Shown here piece by piece: positions 33,973 to 45,167 of a DNA stretch of 64,000 nucleotides. Every line of letters starts with the position of its first letter. The stretch's first letter is position 1. The notes under the pieces are model-generated. The model was not told where the DNA came from and ran no database searches. It was given only the letters and a program-made list of their open reading frames with translations. The stretch is from Bidens hawaiensis (lineage: Eukaryota; Streptophyta; Magnoliopsida; Asterales; Asteraceae): positions 1,364,001 through 1,428,000 of the forward strand of contig JAIQDT010000295.1 in the NCBI GenBank assembly GCA_021521415.1. The letters run 5' to 3'. Position numbers and translations under genes: made by a program.

Positions 33973-36876
33973 GTGTTACTGTATAAATAACACCGAATAT
34001 TAGGATATATAAACAAAAATATGTGTAATTAAGCCATTTACATATTTTAGAGTATTTAAATCCTATAAATTAAAATAAATGAATATTGAAATTGAATTTT
34101 TTAAATGAATATTTACATAACATTATTTTTTTTTAAATTTTTTTTAAAATTTTTTAAATTTTTTTTTTAAAATGTCATTCGTTAGGAATCACACTGATTC
34201 GTTATACTAAGATAACGAATCAGGAGATTCACTATCAAGTAAATACGTTAACGAACTAAAACTAGCGAATCACTATTTGATTTTAACGAACTAAATTCCA
34301 GTTCGTTATATTTAAAACGAATCCAAATCTGATTCGTGTAACATCTTACACGCTAAGCTAGTTCGTGTAAAATCTTAACGAATTGGACACGAAACAGTTC
34401 CAATTCGCTAAGACTAACGAATGGTCATAAATAAGACTTTTTCTTTGACTTCACACAGTCAATGGCCAAAATTAGGATGAACACGGATAGTCAACAAAAT
34501 GAACCCAAGAACAATTAGGCCATAACTATCGTCGAATCATCACGCTAATGAGCTCGTTGTACTCGGAATTACAATCGTAATCGAAGATGAATGAGATTAA
34601 GACTCAAAATCTCTAAGTACATAGGTTAGACGAACCCACGATAAACACTAATGTCACAAAACAATAATTAACCCGGCAAACAACAATCAATTCATGATTG
34701 AAGCCCACCAAGGGTATCGGAATATGATTCCGATCATAATGACATCAAAAACATATATGAATTAACATAAATTATACACAAATGGGTTTTAAAACATCAG
34801 AAACCCTTAAACTCCTAAAATTTCATAATTTAACTATTAACACATAGCCATTTTTGACGAAAATGATATCGCCATAATCAGCTATACCTTAGAAACTCAA
34901 GTATGTCCTTGAAATCTTCAAACAAGAAAGTCGAAATTTCAGAGAGAATTTGAACAGGTTTCTTAAAAATGAAGAAAGAAAGCGAACAGTGGAAGACTGT
35001 TCGTTTTCTTGTCTTATATAACAGTGCACATAACCCTAGGTACAACTTGTACGAATCAGACGATTCGTGTAATTTAAAGTTAACGAATTAGCCCATTCGC
35101 TAACTCAATTCGTTACCTTATGTTGGCGAATCGCTACTTGATTCGTTAAATTAAAGTTAGCGAATCAAGACATGATTCGTGTCATGATTCGTTAAATATG
35201 CATAACGAAGGGATGATTCGTTATAGAGTGCGAAAGCGAATTAGGTTAGCAAACCAGAAACTAGTTCGCTAAAGAATCACCTAGTTCGTTATCCATAAAT
35301 AACGAATTGGATTTTAGCGAAATAAACTCTTTTATTTAATTTTAAATTAAATAATTAAATGAATAAATTAATGAATAATTAATGAATTAAATAAATAAAT
35401 AAATCAAATTATCGAGAAACCCTTTTATCCTGACAACCAGATACGTTAAAAATGTTTCAGATTTCCCAAACATAACATAAAATTATTTAAGTATTTTTTA
35501 CAAAGAAGACGAAAATATTTTTTTTTGGTATTTTGTAAGAATTTAAAGAATGTATTTACAAAAGAATATCCGGTCCGTTTTTTTTTTTGAGTTTGAGCAG
35601 AGAATCATATTGACCAAAATGCCCTTCTATCACAGTTTTATATTTCAGCAATATTATGACTGGCGATAAGTCGGTCATTGGTATTGTTGTCCACATAAAT
35701 CTAATAACACACATTCAAGTATTTTTGTGATATGATTAAATAGTTCAATTAAAGCACAGAATATCAGAAACTATCAGCCTCTAATCACGGTTCAAGCTTA
35801 ATTTGATTTTTGCCAAATCACCCCAACATGACTTAAACCATTATATTGTTGATCAAAATTTTGATACCAATTGTAGAAATTTTGAGCAATGCATCAAGTT
35901 TCCTTTACTGTGAGTGAGTATGCACGAGTCCATCTGTCGGCTTACATACATTGTATCCCCTGGGGTCCATTTCTTAATGGTATTAAGACGCAAGCAAGGG
36001 AGGAACAATTGTATGACTAACGGCGAATTTTGATCAAATCAGTAATTTAAATTGTACGAAGTACAGCGGTGATCAAGTTTAATGACTTTGGGTTTGCTCT
36101 AGAAGGCGAGTGAAATATTCATGCTTATGAATACCCAGATGGTTAAGCCGCATAAAGACTCACAGTGTCCAGAATCTTAACGCTTGTTATTTGCTTTATT
36201 TGATTTTTGGGTGATCAACAAATATAAGGATTGAGTATGACTGGTTATTACATTTCTGCCATCCTCACCGAGAATTTTGCTAGAGACTAACACCCCTTTC
36301 AATTTGGCGTTTCTTTATGTTTATATCACATACTCTACTCTACTGGGGTGTTTTAAGACCTACCAATGCACCAATGCAATTAAGCACACAGTCTTTTAAG
36401 CTTACTTTTTGCTGAATTTGGGGTCAAGATAATTAATGTACTATCATGTTCTCTTTTTGCTTCAAAAACTCAAAATTTTGAGGAGCATAAAATAAAGAAA
36501 AGATAAATTTAATCGCCCTAGTTAACTTAAGTTAATAAATAAATGGCTAACCATCAATTCACGAGTGAATCATAGGACCAAGACATGCAAGCATGCTTCA
36601 TAAACTTAAATAACCAACATAATTTTCAACGAGAAAATAATCTAAAAATGTCTGTAAAAATTTTTTTGGATTTTCTCTGTACAAATACTCAAAAACACAA
36701 TATTTTTGTCTTTTTCAATTTTGTTATAAACAATTTTTTTTGTTGAGTTTTAATGTTTTTGGATTTTATTTATACAAACGAAAACACATTCTTTTTGTAT
36801 TTTCTAGAATGCTCCCCCCTAAAACCTAAAAACATAAAAAAAATTAAGCTAAATCAATAAAGCATTTTAAAGATAA
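33973..36876 (-). other. spacer between accessory ORF and pol in copia-2
   Basis: No gene seen. Two clusters of CGAAT/TTCGT half-sites (34180-34410 and 35040-35320) repeat the stem bases of the LTR hairpins. The remainder is AT-rich with poly(T) and poly(A) runs. A TATATAACAGTG-type sequence near 35017-35030 on the plus strand may be read in either direction and is not called a promoter. Confidence 0.6.
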
Positions 36877-39831
36877 TTATCCTAATTTTAGGATCTCAGC
36901 AAGGGTCTTCAATCCATTTAAACCAAGCAAAAAGTTAAAACGTGTTTTATCAAACGCTTTGGTAAATAGATCGGCTTTTTGAAAATCTGTGTGCACTTTC
37001 TCAAGATCAATTAATTTCTTTTCATAGCAATCCCGTATAAAATGATATCGAATTTCGATATGTTTCGTTTTAGAATGTTGTACGGGATTCTTGGTGATAC
37101 TAATAGCAGCAGAATTATCAATCAATATGGGAGTAGTAAGAAACTTCAAACCGTAGTCGCGAAGATGTTGTTGTATCCACAAAACCTGGGAACTGCAACT
37201 CGAGGCTGCAACATATTCAGCTTCGGCGGTAGAAGTGGAGACCGTTGTCTGCTTCTTACACTGCCAGGAAACAAGCCGGCTTCCTAAGAATTGACATCCC
37301 GCTGTCGTTGATTTGAAGTTGATCTTGCATCCTCCATAATCTGAGTCTGAGTAGGCGGTAAGATCGAAAATATTATCTTTGGGGTACCATAACCCGATGT
37401 CAGGATTTCCCCGTAGATATTGCAAAATACGCTTGACCGCTGCCAGGTGAGTCACTCGGGGACTAGCTTGGTACCTAGCACACACACAAACAACAAACAT
37501 TATATCGGGTCGAGAAGCAGTTAAATACATTAGAGAACCAATCATAGCACGATAAAGGGTCGGATCAACGGTATCCTCCAATTCATCCGGTGATAAATTG
37601 TGACCCACTGGAAGAGGAGTAGAAGGGATTTTTCCGGCAGTAATCTTGAACCGTTCCAAGACATCGTTCACATATTTTGTCTAATGAATAAAGATTCCCT
37701 TATCAGACTGGTGAACCTGCAGCCCTAAAAAGAAATTCATCTCTCCCATCGAGCTCATTTCGAACTTTGTTTGCATGGACTTCTCGAACTCCTTACACAA
37801 TGTGTCGTTTGTAGACCCAAAAATAATATCGTTAACATAAATCTGGACTAGAAGAAGATCATCACCAACAGTTTTATGAAATAAAGTGCAGTCAACAGTT
37901 CCTCGTTTGAAGCCATTATCAGTCAGATGGTCGGCGAGCGTGCCATACCAAGCTCTCGGGGCTTGATGTAGACCATACAGAGCCTTGTTTAATCGGTAAA
38001 CACGGTCTGGATAATCAGGATTTTCAAAACGAGGTGGTTGTTGGACAAACACTTCCTCGTGTAATTCACCATTGAGAAAAGCACTTTTAACATTCATTTG
38101 ATAGACCTTGATATTCTTATAAGCTGCATAAGCCAGGAAGATTCGAATCGACTCTAATCTTGCAACTGGAGCATATACCTCTGTGTAATCAATACCCTCT
38201 TGCTGATGAAAACCCTGCACCAGTAGATGTGCTTTGTTTCTGACAATCACCCCTCGATCATCCTTCTTACACTTAAATACCCACTTAGTCGGAATGGCTT
38301 TCTTGACTCTAGCAGGTTTGTCTATTAAATCCCAAACACCCAAACGTGCAAATTGCTGTAATTCGTCTTGCATAGCTTCTATCCAAGAAGGATCTTCAAG
38401 TGCCTTACGAGTTATCGTTGGCTCAACTTGAGATAGAAAGCAATTGAATTTAGCAATATTCACAATTCCCGAAAAATGTAAGTTAGTGTAAGCACACAAT
38501 GTGTTATTGTCACTTGACGAAGCAACTTGATGACGTGTACGAACGCCCACATCAAGTTCTCCAATGATGTTTTCCTGTGGATGATATCCATGAATCCGAA
38601 GAGTGGGATTTTCAGGAACAACAACATTATCAAATAAGTTATTGTAATGTTCACCCAACTCGGGAGATGAAGCATTATCACTGTCAAGATCAATAACTTG
38701 AATTTCAGCTTGATCATCATCAGAAGAAGTAGAAACATTATCAATAGCAACTGGAGAGACAACTTGAGATTCTTCAGTTAGAGAATCTGGTTGAACTTCA
38801 ACTGCATTAGAAATTGAAAATCCTGGAATGTTCAAATGTTCTTCAAAGTATGCTCTAACCAGATCTTCATCGATGTGTTCAGTCGAAGGAGTAAAAGAAT
38901 TAAATAAACTATCGTAGTCAAACATCCAGTCTGGACCTTTCCCTTGAGGAGGAGTTGTATACTTTTGATAGTCCACGTGGTACCATTCTTCAACACAGCC
39001 AGATGTGAAATTAAAAACCCTTTTCTTTGGAGATGCATATCCCAAGAAATACCCTTCGATAGCTTTTTCTTCAAATTTACCCGAATCCTTCTTCAACATT
39101 GTACACGGACACCCAAATGGTTCCAGGTACTTTAAATTAGGTTTTCTATTATTTAAGATCTCGTAGCTTGTTTTCTTGAGTCGTTTCACTGTTAGAACTC
39201 GATTAAGCGTATGACAAGCTGTATTCACTGCCTCATTCCAAAATTGAACAGGAAGCTTTGAATCAGCGAGCATTGTACGTGCAGCTTCAATCAGAGTTCT
39301 ATTTTTCCTTTCAGCAACACCATTTTGTTGAGGTACATAAGGTGCACTATATTCTCGGTGAATTCCCTTTTGAATACAAAAGAAATCCAATATAGTGTTT
39401 TTGAATTCAGTACCATTATCACTTCGGATTCTCCTCACCTTTTGTTTATACAGTGATTCGATCTTAGTAATAAGGTTTTGTACCAAAACTGGTGTTTGAT
39501 CATTTGAACTCATAAATAACACCCATGAATATCTTGAATAATCATCTGTCACTACAAGACAATACCAGTCTCCAGAAATACTCGCACGATTCACTGGACC
39601 AAACAAATCCATATGAAGTCGTTCAAGAGGAGTATCAATGGAATTCAATAACTTAGAGGGATGTGTCTTCTTCTTCTGCTTGCCCTTTTTGCATGCAACG
39701 CAGTGATCAGATAACTTAAAATTCTTTAACGAGACACCCTCAACTAAGTCATTTGCCATTAAATAATTCATCTTTCTGACATGTATGTGACCCATTCTAC
39801 GATGCCATAGAATCGAGTCTTTCTCGGTTTA
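36877..39831 (-). pseudogene. pol: copia-2 pol: integrase, reverse transcriptase, RNase H
   Basis: One frame read from 39831 to 36877 with in-frame stops at 39829-39831 (TAA) and 37681-37683 (TAG). The integrase has [16 protein letters not shown] and [13 protein letters not shown], so the D, D, E triad is present. RT motif A reads [10 protein letters not shown] where the family has Asp after Met, and the YVDD-type motif reads YVNDIIFG. Both are Asp-to-Asn changes that would abolish polymerisation. The RNase H part (37671-36877) has SDSDYGG, STAEAEYVAA and a C-terminal His-rich segment typical of copia. The same frame continues upstream into the protease. Confidence 0.88.
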
Positions 39832-40212
39832 TTTAGAGACAAAACATGTTTCGATCGATGTTGATATCTTAGAACTCATATTTAAGACATAAATATCATT
39901 TGATCGTAGTGATTGCATGACAACCATGTCCTCGGGAATAACATAACCCGGTTTCAAGATAAGACACTCTTTTTCAGTAAATATCGTAGTGTACTTTTTA
40001 TCACAAATCTGCGATACACTCAATAAGTTATGATCAACCTTGTCGCAATAATTCACTTTCTCAAACGTAATGTGACCATTTGAAACTTCACCTTCTTGTG
40101 TGATCATGCCCCCAGAATTCCCAACAAACGCTACATAACCCCCTTGAATATTTCTTACGTTGGTTAGTAGATTGAGATTCCCAGTGATATGACGAGAACA
40201 TCCGCTATCCAT
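39829..40212 (-). pseudogene. copia-2 aspartic protease segment
   Basis: Starts MDSGCSRHITGN, the copia protease active-site Asp-Ser-Gly, then a flap-like GGYVAFVGNSGG and HNLLSVSQICDK. It ends at the TAA shared with the start of the integrase frame. The protease releases Gag, protease, integrase and RT from the polyprotein. The gap from gag (about 40213-40270) contains a stop followed by TTTGTTTGTGTGTAG, which looks like a 3' splice site, so pol expression by splicing is possible but unproven. Confidence 0.8.
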
Positions 40213-40268
40213 GATCCAGTTTTCACCAGAAATGGTCTTGGATGAACCCTACACACAAACAAAAGTGA

Positions 40269-43200
40269 TTAGTTCAAAAAGGCAGCCCAGGCCTTGGTCT
40301 TGGGCACCTTTTGGTTTTATCTTTGAACATTAACCTTAACAGATTTCAATTGTTGTTCAACCACTTGTGAATAAGTTACTGGCTTCTTAGACTTTCGTCT
40401 TAAGTACGCTGCTTGAACAATGTTTGAATTCTTGTTTTGACATATAGGTTCAGTTGGAATGAATTTTGGTTTCACTTGACCGTGTGTCTCATTGATATGA
40501 AAAACCTTCCGAGGATTCACATCAGAGAACAAAATATGAGTATCATCAGCATACGACACAGGTCGTTTCAGGATCTCCTTGACCACTGGAATTGGCTTAG
40601 ATTTGTCCTTGATAAAAGGATGAAGATTCTGAAAGTTTTGCTGACTACAATTCCTCACAACATGACCTTGTTGACCACATAAAAAACAAGTTCGCATGTC
40701 TACATGATGATGTTTAGAAGAAATTGGAATAAATGATGCAGATGATTGATGATGACTCACATTTTTAGTCATGCCCTTAGCAAACTCATCAGATAATTCA
40801 GATTTCTTCTTTAAATAAAAATCTAAATTAGAACAGTTCGAAAAGCTTTTTAGTGTATCTGTTCCAGTTGACTTCACAAAGTTAATCTTCTTATCTTGTT
40901 TTAAAAATTGTTTTGCCTAGTCAATAGATCAGATGAAACTGATGTTTTCGCTTGAGCATACATACGTTCAAGTTCATGAACTTTGGAAGTTTCATTGTAA
41001 AACACACTTTCAATTAGTTCAGGTTTAATGATACTAATTGGAATGTCTTTTTCAGTGAACATTGTGTCCATTCCCTTTAACTTAAAAACTCTAGCCGATG
41101 AAGACTTAGAACTTGGAGGATAAATGAAACACATTAAGTCCTCGTCAGAAATCTTTGGTTTAACTGACTTCTTTGTCCTCACTGGTTTGGTTTTCACAGT
41201 TTCTTCCTTGTTCATTTGAGATTTGAATGAACCATACATAGCTTCCTCAAACTCTTGAGGTTCGCAAAGAATATGATTAGAACTAGGAATGTTCTTATTC
41301 TTGTGTATTATCTCAGGTTCAAACACATATTCAATAATTACTTTATCAACATTTTCAACAAAGACCTTTTTACTTTCCACATGAGGTTTTTGAGGAGCAA
41401 CTTGGGATTTGACAATTTCAGGTTTAACCAATTTAGGTTTTTCAGAAATCACAGATTCTTTTTGAATCAAATCCTCTTCTTTTGTTGCAAAAGGATTAAT
41501 TTTATAATCATTATGAAAAGGTGGTGGAATTTCAACAAAACCAATACCTTTTTTAGAATCTTTTTGTTTTCCAGATACTTCAATAATTTCATTCAACAGA
41601 AAAAATGAATTCCTAAATTTTCCCAATTTGTTCTTCAATTTCAAGAACCTCATTCTCAAGCTCAGTTATCTTAGAACGATGTTTCAAGATTTCCTGAAAC
41701 TTTTGGTCATTAATGGTCATTTTCACAGATAACTCAGCTTTGAGATCGTGGTTACTTGTCGACAATGCTTCAATCTTTTCTCGAGATCTCCTTTGAGATT
41801 CAAGAGATTGTCGATAAGTATCCTTAAGAGAAGCAATTTCTCTTATAAGATTATCATTTTGATTTTTCAATGCTTCTAACTTAGATTTGTTAGATTCACA
41901 GTCAACACATGATGCTTTAACAAATGAAGTAGTAGAAATAGAATTACTAACCTCATTGATCTTAGCCATGCAAGCAAACATTGATTCAGAAGGCTTGTCG
42001 CAAGAGTCGTCAGAATCAGATCCAGAATCATTATCGGAAGACATCGCACTACCAGTAGCATCTTGACAATCATTCTGTAACCCAAACATAGCCAAATTTG
42101 CTTGAACATCATTGCATAGTAACTGTTGTGACCAATCAGTTCCATCTGCTAACCTTGCTTGTGTTGTAGAAGAAGATGGTTTCTTTTCAGCATCACTTCC
42201 TCGTGGTGTAGAAGCATTTTGACTTTGACCACGAGGTCCAGTGTATTCTTTCCTTGGTTTGTCACATTCCTTCGCGAAATGCCCAAATTCTTGACAGTTA
42301 TAACACTTTACTTTTAATTTGTCAAAACCCAACTTCTTGTTTAAAGCTGGAAGATCTTTTCTAGTTCTCTGCATGAATCTTTTAACTTTACGAACGATCA
42401 TAGCCATGTTCCATTTCAAATCCATGATTTCTAGATCATCTGGATCTATCTGATCATAGTCCTCATCTGTTAAATCATTTGTGGCAATTTTACTACTCAC
42501 TAAGTTTTCATATGAAGACATAAAAGCCGTTAGAAAAGCAAAGTTTTGCTCAGCTTCCTTCATATTAACACTAGGTGGTGCAGCAAATGGATTGGTATTA
42601 GTTGAACTTCCAGAACCACCCGAATTACCAGCAGAGTAGAAAAAAACTTTTGGATCATTAAACATAGTTGATTCTTTTTCACTTGCTGCATGAGTAAGAA
42701 AAGCAGTGATTGGAGAGATTGTTGAACTAAGAGGCATACTTCCACCATAGAAAGCTGGATCTTGATTTTCTTTGGAGGATTTTTGACACTTAAGATCATA
42801 TTCTCTAGCTTCGATCTTTTGTAGAAATTCAAGTGCCGTCAAGTCTTCATTCAGAAAATAATCATTCTCTTTCAAAACCATTAGAAATGTTGAGTAGGAA
42901 CTTGGAAGCACACTTTTAATAGTGTCAATTTTATCTCTTTCAGAAATTTCCATTTTCATCTTGTCCATTTTAGCAATTAAATGACTAAATCTTGTAGTCA
43001 TCTCTTCAACTGTTTCTCCTTTCAATAAATTAAAGTTTCAAAACTGAAACTTGAGCATCACTTTCTTACTCTCAACTGTGTTTCCCATGCTTCTCATACG
43101 TAGATGTTGAAATAAAGACGCACATCTCTTGATACTACCAACTTGATGAAAGATATTTTCTGGTAATGCCATAGTCAAAGTAGAATATGCTTTTATCTCG

Positions 43201-43484
43201 ATTTCTAAAGCTTTCTTCTCTTCTTGTGAGTATTGAGAAACAGCTTTAGGAGTATATCCAATAGTATCATCACCAATCATTGGTGCAACATAAACTTCAT
43301 CAAGACAATATGAGCAGTCAGGATGAACCGATCCCAAATGTGCACGAAACCGAGGTTCCCACTTGGCAAAGTCACTGAACTTCATCAATCTTGGACATTT
43401 AGAATGTGAACTTATCTCGATATCAAGTTGCAACATCTGTTGCATCAACATGTTTTGAGACGCTAATGCATACATACCGACCAT
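40269..43484 (-). pseudogene. gag: copia-2 gag (large, two zinc knuckles), broken
   Basis: Starts at ATG 43446 or shortly upstream (first in-frame position 43484). Breaks: in-frame TGA at 43038-43040, a one-base shift in an A run near 41620, another near 40905, and TAA at 40317-40319. The N-terminal part is the copia gag core (FSDFAKWEPRFRAHLGSVHP, then ETVEEMTTRFSHLIAKM). A CCHC knuckle CYNCQEFGHFAKEC lies near 42260, followed by acidic/Ser sequence and a coiled coil (41650-41850). The C-terminal third (40317-40877) has a second knuckle, CFLCGQQGHVVRNC. Roughly 1070 codons is long for copia but fits Sireviruses, whose gag is extended. Confidence 0.82.
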
Positions 43485-44650
43485 TTTTGAAAAAGAAATT
43501 CAAAAATTTAAAGGGTGTGAACAGTTATAACGAACTACGAACTGTGTTTAACGAATCAATGAAAAGGTATAACGAACTGTGAATAGTGTACCGAATCAAG
43601 TCTTAACAAAGTTAAAACTGATCAGTAACGAAGTACCTTAACGAATGAGGTGAGTGTTTTAGCGAATCAAAAGTCAACTTAACGAGTCAACTTAACGAAT
43701 CACAAATAAGGTTAACGAATCACCCAAATGGCGAAACAGATAACGAATGAGATGAAGGTTTAACGAATCACAAGTCAACTTAACGAATTGACCAAACGAA
43801 TTGACCAAGTCTACTTAACGAATTGACCAAACGAATTACAAAGGATTAGTTTAGCGAATCAGATGATAATCAGTAACGAATCGCCAACATAAACTTAGCG
43901 AATCACTAAGGAATGCTTAGCGAATCAGCTACAGTGGATTAGCGAATCACACTATAGCGAATCAGGTTGTTACAACCGTTTGTAACAAACTCTGACACCT
44001 TATGCCACGTGGTAAAGGTTGTTATGACACAAATCCCAAGAAGAACACGTGTCACACGAATCAGTTAATCTAGTTAACGAACTAGATAACACGAATCAAT
44101 AACTCACACGAACTGGCTAACGAACAAGGTAGCGAAGTAACACTGTTGATAACGAATCACCAAGAAACATACAGCGAATCACCAGGAAGAAGATAACGAA
44201 TCAAGTTCATCTTCAAATCTTCAAACTAATTTCCAGAAATTATGAAGATTAACCCAGAAACCCAGAAATACCAAATTCGTAATACAACCTCGTTACTCAA
44301 CCAAATTGCACAAATAACCAATCAAAATTCTCGTAAACCAATTCCGAATCCAATACACATATCCTCGTAATCGATTAACACTTTAACCAAATCAAATTCA
44401 CCAAAAACAAACACCCTGTTTCGGACTTAAACCGAAACCAAAACCAGATCACTCAATTCCAATTCAAACCTCAATTCCTCTTAACCACACCTATCCATAC
44501 CTTAACCAACACGAAATCCATTCAATCCGTACATAATTCAACCAAAATAAACTCAAATTGATTCAAAATCAAACAAAACCGAAAAACTTAATAATAATAA
44601 CAATAACAATAACACTTAAAACACCAAATCAAGTGTAAAGAGCACCAACG
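43485..44650 (-). other. 5' leader of copia-2 with dense CGAAT half-sites
   Basis: Non-coding. From 43530 to 44200 there are about 30 copies of [AG]ACGAA or AGCGAA words, most commonly AACGAATCA and AGCGAATCA, all in the same orientation. 44270-44640 is A/C-rich with imperfect AACCAAATC-type repeats. Confidence 0.7.
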
Positions 44651-44662
44651 GCTCTGATACCA
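44651..44662 (-). other. primer binding site of copia-2
   Basis: Minus-strand TGGTATCAGAGC, two bases after the LTR end. It matches the 3' end of initiator Met tRNA. Confidence 0.9.
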
Positions 44663-44664
44663 CT

Positions 44665-45167
44665 TGTTGGATCCCGGATTAACAGTCGATAACAATAAAA
44701 CAGATCTCAGATCTGTAGATTATCCAATTACCACTATTAAAGATCTAGCTCATAATTAACCTTGATTTAATGTTATGTATGTGTATATATTATCAATAAT
44801 GTTAAGATGAAGCTTAAGAGAGAGCAATTACTCAAAATTCCTTTTGAAAACTTTTCTCTAAAAACTTTCATTAAAGTGAACAGTAGTTCACTATATATAG
44901 AAGGCGACCTGGTTCGCTAACATCCCCTAGCAAACCAGCTTCCCCTTCGTTACATAATTTAACATAGCGAACCACCCCCTGATTCGTTAACATCCCCTAA
45001 CGAATCAGGAGGGAATACATTATAATGTCTTAGTTCGCTAACATCTCTAGAGAACTAGACTTAACTTTAACGAACTAGTTAAAAATAAACATTAAATATT
45101 ACATTAATTATCAAATAAACATTAACGATAAATACAAAGACTCTAGACACAAAACCGTGCACTAACA
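44665..45167 (-). repeat. 5' LTR of copia-2
   Basis: 503 bp, pair of 30392-30893. Two of three hairpins are damaged here, one by a G-to-A change at a CpG. Confidence 0.9.

Larger units (their letters stand above)
30392..45167 (-). mobile_element. copia-2: near full-length Sirevirus-like Ty1/copia element
   Basis: 14.8 kb, flanked by TTATA (30387-30391 and 45168-45172), with LTRs TGTTGG...ACTAACA on the plus strand. Sense is minus: 5' LTR, primer site, 1.2-kb leader, gag with two zinc knuckles, protease, integrase, RT, RNase H, 2.9-kb spacer, accessory ORF, polypurine tract, 3' LTR. All domains are present but broken by stops and frameshifts, and two RT aspartates are lost. The two LTRs differ at roughly 15-20 positions by eye (about 3-4%), so insertion is not very recent. 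Confidence 0.92.

Noticed and set aside
38460..38762. Leu-rich antiframe in copia-2 pol (also 42560-42832 and 62006-62386)
   Set aside because: These are alternative frames of the polyprotein sequence; the hydrophobic look comes from the complementary or shifted reading of Asp/Asn/Ser codons.
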